Source: Persicitalea sp964500445 (lineage in GTDB: Bacteria; Bacteroidota; Bacteroidia; Cytophagales; Spirosomataceae). From it: 64,000 bases of DNA. Shown here one piece after another: positions 26,012 through 34,637 of this stretch. The position numbers and the translations under genes were made by a program. The DNA is taken from NCBI GenBank assembly GCA_964500445.1, contig CAZCOG010000035.1, positions 1 to 64,000 of the forward strand, given 5' to 3'. The stretch's first letter is position 1. Every line of letters begins with the position of its first letter. The notes beneath the pieces were generated by a model. It was given only the letters and a program-made list of their open reading frames with translations, did no database searches and was not told where the DNA came from.

Positions 26012-26719
26012 TTGAAAACAAGATTTGAAAATAAGAATATCCTCATTATTGGGGCAAGTACCGGGATTGGGCACGAGGCCGCCAGCCAAATTTTAACCGA
26101 AGGTGGTTCCGTGTATGTGGCTGGTCGGCATAAGCCTGACTTAGATATTAACTATATAGAATGGGATGCTCTCTCACCCGATGATTCTGTTTTCAATAAT
26201 CTTCCTGATACACTTCATGGCCTGATTTACTGCGCCGGAACGATCAATCTAAAACCGTTTGGCCGCTTGACGCTGGAGAATTTTAATACTGACTTCCAGA
26301 TAAATACTCTTGGTGCAGTGGCAGCATTGCAGCCTAATATCAATCGGCTCAAAAAGGCCAAAGGCGCCGGGGTAGTATTTTTTAGTAGTGTGGCTGCCAA
26401 TACAGGATTTACCTTTCATACCTCGATATCCTTGGCGAAAGGAGGATTGCAGGGGTTGGCGATTGCCCTTGCGGCTGAGTTTGCCCAGGCAGGGATCCGT
26501 TTCAATGTTATAGCGCCATCCCTGACCGATACACCGCTAGCTGAACTACTTCTTTCATCCGATGATAAAAGAGAAGCTTCAGCAAAACGGCATCCGTTGG
26601 GTAGATTTGGCACAACCCATGATATGGCTACTGCTGCAACCTACCTTATCAGCGACGAGGCAGGTTGGATTACCGGGCAAATTCTAGGAGTCGATGGTGG
26701 AATGGGAAAACTTAAATAG
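26012..26719 (+). CDS. Short-chain dehydrogenase/reductase lacking the catalytic Tyr
   Basis: 235 residues, Rossmann fold. The cofactor motif is IGASTGIGHEA, NAG appears as CAGTIN, and the conserved GWITGQILGVDGG ends the protein. At the active site the catalytic Ser is in FFSSVAAN and the Lys in ISLAKGGL, but the residue four before Lys is Ile rather than Tyr; a His (TFHTSISLAK) sits seven before Lys. This marks an atypical subgroup. Start is TTG; no ATG is available. It lies 48 bp after folE on the same strand, so a pterin or dihydropterin substrate is plausible but not shown by sequence. Confidence 0.82.
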   Translation: MKTRFENKNILIIGASTGIGHEAASQILTEGGSVYVAGRHKPDLDINYIEWDALSPDDSVFNNLPDTLHGLIYCAGTINLKPFGRLTLENFNTDFQINTLGAVAALQPNINRLKKAKGAGVVFFSSVAANTGFTFHTSISLAKGGLQGLAIALAAEFAQAGIRFNVIAPSLTDTPLAELLLSSDDKREASAKRHPLGRFGTTHDMATAATYLISDEAGWITGQILGVDGGMGKLK

Positions 26720-26744
26720 CGGCTTATCAGCAGTAAGTACTCTA

Positions 26745-27674
26745 TTAAACCATTTTCCCTACTTTTTCAAGAATTTCTTTCGTTTTTCTGATACCTTCAT
26801 ACTCGTCTATTTTATTGCCTTCGTATTCGATGCCGACAGTACCTTTGAAACCGCTCTCTTTTACTATTTTCATCATCTTGAGATAATCGGTTTCGACGAC
26901 ATTGCCATTTGCGTCGAAATCGTAGGTCTTGGCACTAACGCCTTTGGCATAGGGCATCAACTCTTTGACACCCTGATATCGGTCATATTCTTTCTCGCAT
27001 TCGTAAGAACCTTTTTTCCGTTCTAGGCAGAAGTTTCCAAAATCAGGAAGGGTGCCAACATTTTTCAAGTCTACTTGCTTCATGACCCCAGACAACCATT
27101 GGCCGTTCGATGAATAACCGCCATGGTTCTCAACGATGACATTGATTTTCTCTTTTCCTGCATATTCACCTAATTTCCCCAAACCGTCAATGGCCGCTTT
27201 GGCTACTTCTTCCGCAGTCCCGGTGCCGAAAGCATTTACTCGGATGGTTTGACAACCCAGATATTTAGCTGCTTCTACCCATTTATAATGATTTTCTACT
27301 GCCTGATTACGCTTGGTATCGTCTAATTCACCAAGTCCACCCTCTCCATCAATCATGATCAGGTGGTTTTTTATATCATTGTCCTTACAACGTTGGAGGA
27401 GTTCATTGAGGTAGGTAGTATCTTTCGCTTTATCTTTGAAAAACTGATTTACGTACTCCACGATACCAATATCAAATTGCTTTCTGGCGATTTCCGGAAA
27501 GTCCATATTGGTGATTTTTTTGGCAAAAAGGGCTTTATGCAATGACCACTCGGCTAGCGATATATCGAAAAACATTTTCTTCTTCAATGAATTGGCTAGC
27601 AAATCGGAGTAGGAAGACGCGCCTAGAAGGCCAATCCCAACAGACTTTAAAAATTCTCTTCTATTTTGTGACAT
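26745..27674 (-). CDS. Exported sugar phosphate isomerase/epimerase-like TIM barrel
   Basis: 309 residues with a Tat-like signal (NRREFLKSVGIGLLGAS). The mature protein is a xylose-isomerase-like TIM barrel (AP endonuclease family 2). Metal-site segments are visible: INVIVENHGG (Glu/His), GTLPDFGNFC (Asp), YAKGVSAKTYDFD and GFKGTVGIEYEGN (final Glu). Members act on sugars or sugar phosphates, and exported copies are common in Bacteroidota catabolic loci. The substrate is unknown. It converges on the SDR gene with 25 bp between stops. Confidence 0.85.
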   Translation of the reverse strand: MSQNRREFLKSVGIGLLGASSYSDLLANSLKKKMFFDISLAEWSLHKALFAKKITNMDFPEIARKQFDIGIVEYVNQFFKDKAKDTTYLNELLQRCKDNDIKNHLIMIDGEGGLGELDDTKRNQAVENHYKWVEAAKYLGCQTIRVNAFGTGTAEEVAKAAIDGLGKLGEYAGKEKINVIVENHGGYSSNGQWLSGVMKQVDLKNVGTLPDFGNFCLERKKGSYECEKEYDRYQGVKELMPYAKGVSAKTYDFDANGNVVETDYLKMMKIVKESGFKGTVGIEYEGNKIDEYEGIRKTKEILEKVGKMV

Positions 27675-27711
27675 TCTGGGTCAGGAGTTATAATGATGGA
27701 ATTTGATTTTT

Positions 27712-28716
27712 TTATTTGAGTTTAACCTCAGTGAAGAGTTTTTGATTTTTGGCCAAATTAACGACATCCCAGTCAATATCGTGTTGAAAAGCATGACTTC
27801 TTACCGGGCAATTTTCTAATCGGCAAAAGTAACAGCATTCGGGCAGGCAGGGGTCGGCGTGCACAAAAATTTCGGTTTCACCGGGGTGGTTTTCTTTCAA
27901 AACATTCTCAAACTCACGCACTGCATCGTGTGATTGTTGTAGCGTCCAATAATAAGGTAAAGTCAAGTGAGTATCGACGTGTAAGTCAGCGCCGTACTGC
28001 TGTACTCGCAGATTGTGAACATCTACCCAGTAATCTTTTTTATGCTTCCTAATCGCTTCAACAACGTTTTCCAGCAAATCACGATCACTTTCGTCCATCA
28101 ATCCTGCCACTGATTTTCTGACGAGTTGAAAACCATTAAAGGCAATCAATACTCCAAAAAACAGTGATGCGGCGCTATCTATCCAATCCAATCCGGTAAT
28201 TAATACCAATATTACGCTTACAATTAAAAGAATACTGCTCACCGCATCCGATAATAAATGCCGGCCGTCAGCGGTCAGCGCCAATGAATTGTGCGCTTTC
28301 CCTTCCTTTACGAGGAAATAACCTATTCCACCGTTAATAAGAATGGTGATGGCAATCAAGCCAGAACCCAGCGTCAAATTGGCCAGGGGAGCAGGGTTCA
28401 GAAATCGTTGAATGGCACCTACGCAGATAAAAACGGCTGCGGTGATAATAAGCGCCCCTTCAAATCCCGCAGAAAAAAATTCGACTTTCCCGTGACCATA
28501 TGGATGATTTGTATCCTTCGGCAGGGCAGAAAGCCGGATGCTATAAAGAGCGAATCCACTGGCAAAAATATTGATAATCGATTCGAGGGCATCGCTGAGG
28601 ATGGCATTCGAATCGGTGAGGTAATAAGCCAGAAATTTAATGCCAGATAAAAGGATGCTCATCAGGAAAGAGAGCAGTATCAGGCGAATCTTGCGCTTAT
28701 TTTGGTTTATTTGCAT
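27712..28716 (-). CDS. Cation diffusion facilitator transporter with Cys-rich tail
   Basis: A 334-residue metal efflux protein (Zn2+/Fe2+/Cd2+ type antiporter) with six membrane helices. Metal-site motifs are in helix 2 (LSDALESIIN) and helix 5 (HLLSDAVSS); NHPYGHGKVEFFSA follows helix 2 as in the family. The cytosolic C-terminal domain (WVDVHNLRVQQYGADLHVDTHL) is extended by a Cys-rich segment (HADPCLPECCYFCRLENCPVR). The ATG at 28716 is chosen; the family starts here and a longer frame would overlap the divergent Nudix gene. A -7 element TACCTTTG (minus, 28740-28747) lies 24 bp upstream. Confidence 0.9.
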   Translation of the reverse strand: MQINQNKRKIRLILLSFLMSILLSGIKFLAYYLTDSNAILSDALESIINIFASGFALYSIRLSALPKDTNHPYGHGKVEFFSAGFEGALIITAAVFICVGAIQRFLNPAPLANLTLGSGLIAITILINGGIGYFLVKEGKAHNSLALTADGRHLLSDAVSSILLIVSVILVLITGLDWIDSAASLFFGVLIAFNGFQLVRKSVAGLMDESDRDLLENVVEAIRKHKKDYWVDVHNLRVQQYGADLHVDTHLTLPYYWTLQQSHDAVREFENVLKENHPGETEIFVHADPCLPECCYFCRLENCPVRSHAFQHDIDWDVVNLAKNQKLFTEVKLK

Positions 28717-28739
28717 TTTAAATCGAAATTCTACTTTCC

Positions 28740-28747
28740 CAAAGGTA
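28740..28747 (-). promoter_or_regulatory. -7 element upstream of the CDF transporter
   Basis: TACCTTTG on the minus strand matches TAnnTTTG. The expected TTG -33 element would fall inside the start of the divergent Nudix gene; only a TTG at 23-bp spacing was found there. Confidence 0.35.
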
Positions 28748-28764
28748 TTAAGAATATAATTTCC

Positions 28765-29310
28765 ATGACCCAAGAGAATAACTGGAAAACACTGTCTGAC
28801 GAGGTAGTCTATGAAAACCCCTGGCTAAAACTTCACCACCGTGACGTTATAAATCCAGCCGGAAAACCAGGTATTTACGGATTGGTTAGTTTCAGGAATA
28901 AGGCAATTGGTATTATTCCGCTTGATGAGGAAAATAATGTTTATTTGGTCGGACAATACAGGTACACACTCGATGAGTACTCTTGGGAAATTCCCGAAGG
29001 CGGTGGGCCGGTAGGAGAAGATCCGCTGGATGCTGCCAAAAGAGAGTTAAAAGAAGAGACAGGATTGAAGGCCGAAAAATGGATTAAAATTGCCCGAATA
29101 CATACTTCCAATTCAGCAACGGACGAGGAGGGGTTTCTTTATACAGCCGAAGGCCTCAGTCAACACGAGACAGAACCAGAGGATACCGAAGAACTCATGG
29201 TAAAAAAAGTTTCACTTGTCGAAGCGGTTGATATGGTCATGCGATCTGAAATTACGGATGCACTTTCTGTCTGCGGTATCCTGATGGTAGCAAGAATCAA
29301 AGGCATCTAA
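28765..29310 (+). CDS. Nudix hydrolase (ADP-ribose pyrophosphatase-like)
   Basis: Hydrolyses a nucleoside diphosphate linked to another group, most likely ADP-sugars. 181 residues; a perfect Nudix box (G-x5-E-x7-REL-x-EE-x-GL) lies in GGGPVGEDPLDAAKRELKEETGL. The N-terminal DEVVYENPWLKLHHRDVINPAGK pattern is usual for the ADP-ribose pyrophosphatase group. The ATG at 28765 is used because upstream residues are not family-like. It diverges from the CDF gene with 48 bp between starts, and LysE follows after two bases. Confidence 0.9.
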   Translation: MTQENNWKTLSDEVVYENPWLKLHHRDVINPAGKPGIYGLVSFRNKAIGIIPLDEENNVYLVGQYRYTLDEYSWEIPEGGGPVGEDPLDAAKRELKEETGLKAEKWIKIARIHTSNSATDEEGFLYTAEGLSQHETEPEDTEELMVKKVSLVEAVDMVMRSEITDALSVCGILMVARIKGI

Positions 29311-29312
29311 AT

Positions 29313-29924
29313 ATGCTCGAAGCAAGTTTTTACGGATTTGTCACTGGAGTTCTGCTTTGCCTTACCTTCGGTACTGTTTTCTTTTCTCTGGTACAAAATA
29401 GTGTCGACAATGGCTATCGTAGCGGTATGAAAATTGCCTTGGGCGTAGTAGTTTGTGATGCTATATTTGTATTTTTTGCCATTTTTGGCACAGCTTTGTT
29501 GCCGCATATTGAGGGTTTTGAGACATGGATGGCCGGGGCAGGGATCATATTTCTTTTAGTACTTGGCTTAAATAATCTGTTTAGAAATCAACCACAGATA
29601 GTCTACCCAAAATCTAGGTTTGGGAATTTTATCTTTTACTTTTCAACTGGCTTTTTATTAAATGGCCTAAATCCCGTCAATTTTATCAGTTGGGTTACCA
29701 TTGCCACTTATGTTCGTTCAACATTACACTACGGAACCGATCAATTAAGTTTGTTTTTCGGAATGAGCTTATTAGCAATCCTGCTTACCGAGTCGGGAAT
29801 AGCCTTATCTGCCCACCGTCTCAAAAGGATTTTTACCCCCAGAGCGGTGAAAATATTCAATCAGGTCACAGGGTTGGTTTTTATTTTTATTGCATGTCAG
29901 ATTGCCTACTCAGTGTTTTTTTGA
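29313..29924 (+). CDS. LysE/RhtB-type exporter
   Basis: A 203-residue membrane protein with six predicted helices. The N-terminal GFVTGVLLCLTFGTVFFSLVQNSVDNGYRSGMKIALGVVVCDAIFV follows the LysE family order (substrate helix, then NG/R loop), and GFLLNGLNPVNFISWVTI carries the usual NP motif. Members export amino acids or related metabolites; the substrate is not predictable. It starts two bases after the Nudix stop, indicating co-translation. Confidence 0.88.
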   Translation: MLEASFYGFVTGVLLCLTFGTVFFSLVQNSVDNGYRSGMKIALGVVVCDAIFVFFAIFGTALLPHIEGFETWMAGAGIIFLLVLGLNNLFRNQPQIVYPKSRFGNFIFYFSTGFLLNGLNPVNFISWVTIATYVRSTLHYGTDQLSLFFGMSLLAILLTESGIALSAHRLKRIFTPRAVKIFNQVTGLVFIFIACQIAYSVFF

Positions 29925-29952
29925 CTTGGGAGTAGACTCTCTATTAAAAATT

Positions 29953-31509
29953 TCAAACATATCCATTTAACTTCAGGAACGTTTCCCAATCGCCAATCAG
30001 GTTTTTCTTTAAAACGCGGGGAAATTTATGTTGTCCGCCCATTTTACCTTTAGTTTCCATCCAGCCATAAAATGCTTCATTGGGGAGCATAGTGACGAAG
30101 ATGTCTTTCAGAGCGTGCTTTCTCTCAATTGCATAGTCATCATTTACTTTGCTGAGTTTTGCATCAATGAGTCTTTTTATTTCAACCGCATCAACATTCT
30201 GGTCGCTGCCAATATACCAGTGATGAGCAAATAAAGAGCCATGAGATACCCCTGCCACGGTAAATTCTTTGACGGTAATTCCCAGTTCATTCGAGATCAA
30301 ATCGATGGCTTTATTCATATTATCGACCGACAGGTGTTCTCCGCACAAACTAAGATAGTGCTTGGTTCTACCAGTGATGACAATTTCGGCGTTTGCCTTG
30401 TCGACAAATTTAACTGTGTCACCGATCAGGTATCGCCAGGCACCTGCGCAAGTTGAGATAAGTAGAGCATATTCTTTGCCTTCCTCTACCTCATTCACCA
30501 TCAGTGTTTCGGGATTATCCTTGATTTCGCCTTCCGTATTGAAGTTCACATCATTGAAGGGGACAAACTCGAAAAATATCCCATTGTCCATGACCAGCTG
30601 CATTCCGGCAGAACTAGGGCGTGGCTGATAAGCTAGAAAGCCTTCCGAAGCCAGATAAGTATCAATATAAATTAGGGGTTTACCTAAAAGCCGCTCAAAA
30701 CCTTTTTTGTAAGGTTCAAACGAAACACCTCCATGCCCGAACACCAATAGATTAGGCCAAATTTCATGAATGTTTTTAAGTTTATAGTGGTCTATGATCT
30801 TTTCCATCAATAATTGGATCCAGGCCGGAACACCCACGACGAATCCGATGTCCCAGTCTTTGGCCTGAAGAGTAATTTCTTCCAGTTTTAGCGCCCAATC
30901 TTTCTCCGCGGCTATTTTTTCACCTGGCTTATAATATGGCTTGAACCAAAAAGGAATCTGGCTTGCGTTAATCCCACTCAGATCTCCTTCGTAATGGTTC
31001 TCTTTTCGATTCAAGTCGGTGCTTCCGCCCAGCATCAGAAACCCTTTTTCGTAGAGTTTATCTGGAAGGTTCTTATACCGGCCCAGGCTGAGAATCTGCC
31101 GGATGCTGGCTCTCTGCATTGCCCGGGACATAGCATTGGTTACTGGGATGTGCTTGGTAGAGGCTTCTGATGTACCGGAACTCAGAGCAAAGTACTTTAC
31201 CTGGCCTGGCCAGGTGACGTCTTTTTCGCCATCCAACAGCCGATGCCACCATTCTTTATAGATTTTGTTGTAATCATAAACTGGAACGATACTCTTGTAC
31301 TTTTCGTAGAATCCACTCGAATCATTGAAAAGCGAACTACTCAGTATTTCTTCAAATCTATATTTTTCTCCAAACTCTGTGTACCGTGCTTTGGAAACCA
31401 ATTTTGCAAGAGTTCTTTTCTGTTGCTTGAAAGGATTGATTTTCCGGCGGGAAGCTACCAAACTTCCAACGCGAATTCCTCTTTTCAACAAACTGCCAAT
31501 AATTGCCAT
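29953..31509 (-). CDS. GH3-family acyl-acid-amido synthetase
   Basis: A 518-residue adenylate-forming protein of the GH3 family, named for the plant auxin- and jasmonate-conjugating enzymes. Visible blocks are YFALSSGTSEASTKHIPVT (nucleotide-binding loop), WPNLLVFGHGGVSFEPYKKG, TYLASEGFLAYQP, and LISTCAGAWRYLIGDTVKFVD with TGRTKHYLSLCGEHLS (C-terminal domain). Plant GH3 enzymes join amino acids to acyl acids; the bacterial substrate is unknown. It ends near lysE (convergent), and its upstream neighbour surE is on the same strand. Confidence 0.9.
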   Translation of the reverse strand: MAIIGSLLKRGIRVGSLVASRRKINPFKQQKRTLAKLVSKARYTEFGEKYRFEEILSSSLFNDSSGFYEKYKSIVPVYDYNKIYKEWWHRLLDGEKDVTWPGQVKYFALSSGTSEASTKHIPVTNAMSRAMQRASIRQILSLGRYKNLPDKLYEKGFLMLGGSTDLNRKENHYEGDLSGINASQIPFWFKPYYKPGEKIAAEKDWALKLEEITLQAKDWDIGFVVGVPAWIQLLMEKIIDHYKLKNIHEIWPNLLVFGHGGVSFEPYKKGFERLLGKPLIYIDTYLASEGFLAYQPRPSSAGMQLVMDNGIFFEFVPFNDVNFNTEGEIKDNPETLMVNEVEEGKEYALLISTCAGAWRYLIGDTVKFVDKANAEIVITGRTKHYLSLCGEHLSVDNMNKAIDLISNELGITVKEFTVAGVSHGSLFAHHWYIGSDQNVDAVEIKRLIDAKLSKVNDDYAIERKHALKDIFVTMLPNEAFYGWMETKGKMGGQHKFPRVLKKNLIGDWETFLKLNGYV

Positions 31510-31561
31510 ATCTTTGAATTATACTATTTATTGATTTTCTGGAAGAAAAACTTCTTCTTTT

Positions 31562-32383
31562 TCAATGCTCGATTTCAACGGGATTTAGTTTCCACTCAGT
31601 CATCTTATCAAGGGCAAGATAAGACGTGAGATCATACTGACAGGGAACTACAGAAACGTAATTTTGCGACAACGCCCATTCGTCCGTATCCTCTTTGTCC
31701 AGATCAAAATTCACGAAATCTCCGGCCATCCATAAGTAGCCTCGCCCATAGGGGTCTTTCCGATAATCAAATTTTTCCTGCCACTTTGCATTTGCCTGCC
31801 GGCAAACTTTTACACCCCGAATTGGGGTATCAGACTCCGCTGGAAAGTTGACATTAAGTGCCACACCTTTCGGAATTCCGTTCTCCAATGCTGCTTTTGT
31901 GATCGACAATACAAATTCCTTAACATGATCAAAAGTAGCATTGTCCCGATAATCACACAAAGAAAAACCGATTGCCGGAATTCCTTCGATGGCGGCCTCT
32001 ATTGCAGCGGACATAGTACCGGAATATAAGACACTTATCGAGCTATTGCTTCCATGATTGATGCCACTTACAACCAAGTCAGGCACTCTGTCTTTCAAAA
32101 CATAATGTTTGGCCAGTTTTACGCAATCGGCCGGGGTTCCAGAACACTCATACTCGACTACTTTGGCAAATATTTCAGTAGAATATAGCCTTAACGGCTC
32201 ACCAATCGTAATGGCATGCCCCATACCTGATTGTGGACTATTGGGTGCTACCACAATTACCTCCCCAAGTGTTTGCATCAATTCTACCAATGTTCGGATA
32301 CCTAACGATGTAATTCCATCATCATTTGTTACCAGAATTAATGGTTTTTTGGTTTCATTGGAAGGCTCTTTGTTAATTTTCAT
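31562..32383 (-). CDS. surE: 5'/3'-nucleotidase SurE
   Basis: A 273-residue metal-dependent nucleoside-monophosphate phosphatase linked to stationary-phase survival. Motifs: LVTNDDGITSLGI (metal-binding Asp-Asp), VVAPNSPQSGMG, VVSGINHGSN (Asn ligand) and YSGTMSAAIEA. The ATG overlaps the trhO stop (ATGA), so both genes are translated together. It is followed by the GH3 gene after 52 bp. Confidence 0.95.
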   Translation of the reverse strand: MKINKEPSNETKKPLILVTNDDGITSLGIRTLVELMQTLGEVIVVAPNSPQSGMGHAITIGEPLRLYSTEIFAKVVEYECSGTPADCVKLAKHYVLKDRVPDLVVSGINHGSNSSISVLYSGTMSAAIEAAIEGIPAIGFSLCDYRDNATFDHVKEFVLSITKAALENGIPKGVALNVNFPAESDTPIRGVKVCRQANAKWQEKFDYRKDPYGRGYLWMAGDFVNFDLDKEDTDEWALSQNYVSVVPCQYDLTSYLALDKMTEWKLNPVEIEH

Positions 32384-33354
32384 TCCGTGGTAGTTTTCTG
32401 AATTTTTTCTTGTTTCTTGATACTTCTAAAACCCTGAATCGGGTTGTAGTGGTTGCTCTTGATAGCGTAGTTTCCGGTACCATCGTATTGGCGTTTAGCC
32501 GGATGCTGCTGGCACTCCGGTGAGCAGGCGCCTTCCAACTCTTGCCCGCAATTGATACAGATTGGTGCGTGCAGGTTGCACACCGGATTGGCGCAGTTCA
32601 CCATACGGTCGCAAGCGGTGCCGCATACATGACAGGTCGAAATTATTTCAGGATTGACCCGATTCACATCGACCGCCACACGGTTGTCAAAAACATAACA
32701 CTTGCCATCAAAATTTTCGCCCCCTTCTTCGAGTCCATAGCGGATTATTCCCCCATGTAGTTGATATACGTTTTCGAATCCCCGCTCTAATAGATAAGCG
32801 CTAGCCTTTTCGCATTTGATACCACCCGTGCAATACGTAACGATTTTTTTATCCCGTAAATGTTCAATTTCAGAGATATGCTCAGGCAACTCTCTAAGGT
32901 TTTCCATATCAAAAGTTATGGCACCTTTAAAGCGTCCGACACTATGCTCGTAATTGGACCTCATATCTACCAAAACTACCTCGGGATCATCTAGCATTTG
33001 CCTAAATTCATTCGGCTCAACATACTTACCGGTACGAACGTTAGGGTTGACAGGGAGGTCGGAATTGACAATTTCATCTTTTACCCTTACGTGTAATTTT
33101 TTGAAGGCGTGGCTGTCGTGTTCTTCAATCTTAAATTGTACCCTATTAAATCTAGGGTCGTTGCGTATGTATTGCATATAGGCAACACAATCTGATTCAA
33201 GTCCGGAAACCGTACCGTTAAGTCCTTCCTTCGAGACTATTATTCGTCCCAGCAGACTATTGTTAAGACAAAAGAGATGGTGCTCATCCCGGTAAGAAAC
33301 GGGATCATCGATCTCAGCATATAGGTAGTATAATATAACGCGGTAATCTTTCAT
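32380..33354 (-). CDS. trhO: tRNA uridine(34) hydroxylase TrhO (rhodanese family)
   Basis: Catalyses O2-dependent hydroxylation of U34 in tRNAs as a step to 5-(carb)oxymethoxyuridine. 324 residues: an N-terminal domain (LLGRIIVSKEGLNGTVSG), a central rhodanese domain with the catalytic loop TYCTGGIKCEKAS, and a Cys-rich C-terminal zinc-binding region (STCHVCGTACDRMVNC, CINCGQELEGACSPEC). The layout matches YceA/TrhO. A -7-like TATCTTTG lies at 33380-33387 on the minus strand, 26 bp upstream of the ATG. Confidence 0.94.
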   Translation of the reverse strand: MKDYRVILYYLYAEIDDPVSYRDEHHLFCLNNSLLGRIIVSKEGLNGTVSGLESDCVAYMQYIRNDPRFNRVQFKIEEHDSHAFKKLHVRVKDEIVNSDLPVNPNVRTGKYVEPNEFRQMLDDPEVVLVDMRSNYEHSVGRFKGAITFDMENLRELPEHISEIEHLRDKKIVTYCTGGIKCEKASAYLLERGFENVYQLHGGIIRYGLEEGGENFDGKCYVFDNRVAVDVNRVNPEIISTCHVCGTACDRMVNCANPVCNLHAPICINCGQELEGACSPECQQHPAKRQYDGTGNYAIKSNHYNPIQGFRSIKKQEKIQKTTTE

Positions 33355-33580
33355 CTTGTTAAATGCATTATTTCAAGCACAAAGATACAAACCCTAAACT
33401 TACACTGGGTAAAACGCTTATTTTTGGCACATGACTGCATTATTACTTCAAAAGGACTGCTAACTTTGGCTTAGCAGCTAATAGATTTGTTAGCAAGTTT
33501 TTTAACTGGCTGAATATTAAGGTTTTTTTATTTTGGTCTTTGGTCCGGCCAATCTATCTCATTATTAACATTTATCAAAA

Positions 33581-34192
33581 GTGCATATCGCGATTACAGG
33601 TAATATCGGAGCGGGAAAAACTACGCTCACCCAGATGCTCGGCAATCACTATGGCTGGGGAGTACTATATGAGGCCGTTGAGGGCAATCCTTACCTTGCA
33701 GATTTTTATAAGGATATGGAACGCTGGGCCTTTAATTTGCAAATCTATTTTCTCAATAGCCGATTTGCCCAAGTTCAGAAAATACGGTCATTGACGTATT
33801 CTACAGTTATCCAAGACAGAACGATATATGAAGACGCGCATATTTTTGCGAGAAATCTATATGAATCCAAGATACTGACGGAAAGAGATTTTGAGTGTTA
33901 CCTGTTACTGTTTGACTCGATTATTAACTCAGTACCGCCGCCCGATCTTATGATTTATCTGAAAGCGGATATTCCCAAGTTAGTTCACCAAATCAAAAAA
34001 CGTGGGCGTGAATTTGAATCAGATATTTCGATCGATTATCTCACTAACCTAAATGAGTATTACGAAAGATTCGTAAATACGTACGACCACGGCAAACTAC
34101 TCGTAATCGATGTGAATGAAATTGATTTTGCGAATAATACGGATGACTTTCAGGCTATTGTATCCGTGTTGGACGGGGAATTATTTTATTAA
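33581..34192 (+). CDS. Deoxynucleoside kinase
   Basis: Phosphorylates deoxynucleosides for salvage. 203 residues starting with the P-loop GNIGAGKTT (about residues 7-15). The DRS-type motif is IQDRTIYEDAHIFA and the LID Arg region is KKRGREFESD; EAVEGNPYLADFY is the substrate-side Glu. The profile fits the dCK/dGK/dAK-type family, but deoxyadenosine versus deoxyguanosine or cytidine is not resolvable. The start is GTG; no closer ATG exists. Upstream 226 bp hold a small CTGCTAA/TTAGCAG hairpin (33457-33477) and -7-like boxes at 33419-33426 and 33461-33468 without proper -33 partners. Confidence 0.93.
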   Translation: MHIAITGNIGAGKTTLTQMLGNHYGWGVLYEAVEGNPYLADFYKDMERWAFNLQIYFLNSRFAQVQKIRSLTYSTVIQDRTIYEDAHIFARNLYESKILTERDFECYLLLFDSIINSVPPPDLMIYLKADIPKLVHQIKKRGREFESDISIDYLTNLNEYYERFVNTYDHGKLLVIDVNEIDFANNTDDFQAIVSVLDGELFY

Positions 34193-34260
34193 TTTAATCA
34201 ACCGAATCATCTGATACAAGATTTTTGTGCCAGATGATTTATAGACAAACTGGAAGAAAA

Positions 34261-34292
34261 AAAAACTGCATTTCAGAAATGAAATGCAGTTT
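34261..34292 (-). terminator. Terminator of the tRNA-Leu/Lys unit
   Basis: 13-bp stem AAAACTGCATTTC / GAAATGCAGTTTT with AGAAAT loop; on the minus strand it ends in a run of nine T. Located directly after the tRNA-Leu 3' end and able to face the dNK transcript too. Confidence 0.85.
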
Positions 34293-34297
34293 TCGAG

Positions 34298-34382
34298 GTG
34301 TCCGAGAGGGGAGTCGAACCCCTACACCCGTTAAGGCACTACCCCCTCAAAGTAGCGTGTCTACCAATTCCACCACCCGGAC
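34298..34382 (-). tRNA. tRNA-Leu (GAG)
   Basis: 85-nt class II tRNA. Acceptor GTCCGGG pairs with CTCGGAC (one G-U), D-arm GGTGGAATTGGTAGACAC and T-loop TTCGACT are present, and a long variable arm (TGCCTTAACGGGTGT) fits tRNA-Leu. The loop TTGAGGG puts GAG at 34-36, reading CUC/CUU. Encoded tail is A then CCT, so the full CCA is not encoded. Last of three tRNAs on this strand. Confidence 0.95.
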
Positions 34383-34487
34383 GGTAAGTGTCGAAATTTA
34401 AGTTTTCAGCGGCTCTGACTTTTTCGGAGGATTTTGAACCTGACAGCAACTGCGCTAAAAAACTTACTTTTGATTAGAATAACTTGG

Positions 34488-34560
34488 TGATCCCGCTGGG
34501 ATTCGAACCCAGGACCCATACATTAAAAGTGTATTGCTCTACCAGCTGAGCTACAGAATC
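34488..34560 (-). tRNA. tRNA-Lys (TTT), copy 1
   Basis: 73-nt tRNA. Acceptor GATTCTG pairs with CGGGATC (G-U pairs included), D-arm GTAGCTCAGCTGGTAGAGCA, anticodon loop CTTTTAA (TTT), T-arm CTGGGTTCGAATCCCAG. The 73-nt body is identical to the second copy at 34638-34710. Here CCA is encoded directly after the discriminator A. Confidence 0.96.
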
Positions 34561-34637
34561 ATATTTAATTGTTTTGCTCTAACAGCGCGTCGATCGCAGT
34601 CGGGCTACGAGTTTGTCTTTATTATTTCAAATTTTAG

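Noticed and set aside
33457..33477. Hairpin ahead of the deoxynucleoside kinase as a riboswitch or terminator
   Set aside because: Only 7 bp, no T-run, no recognised aptamer.
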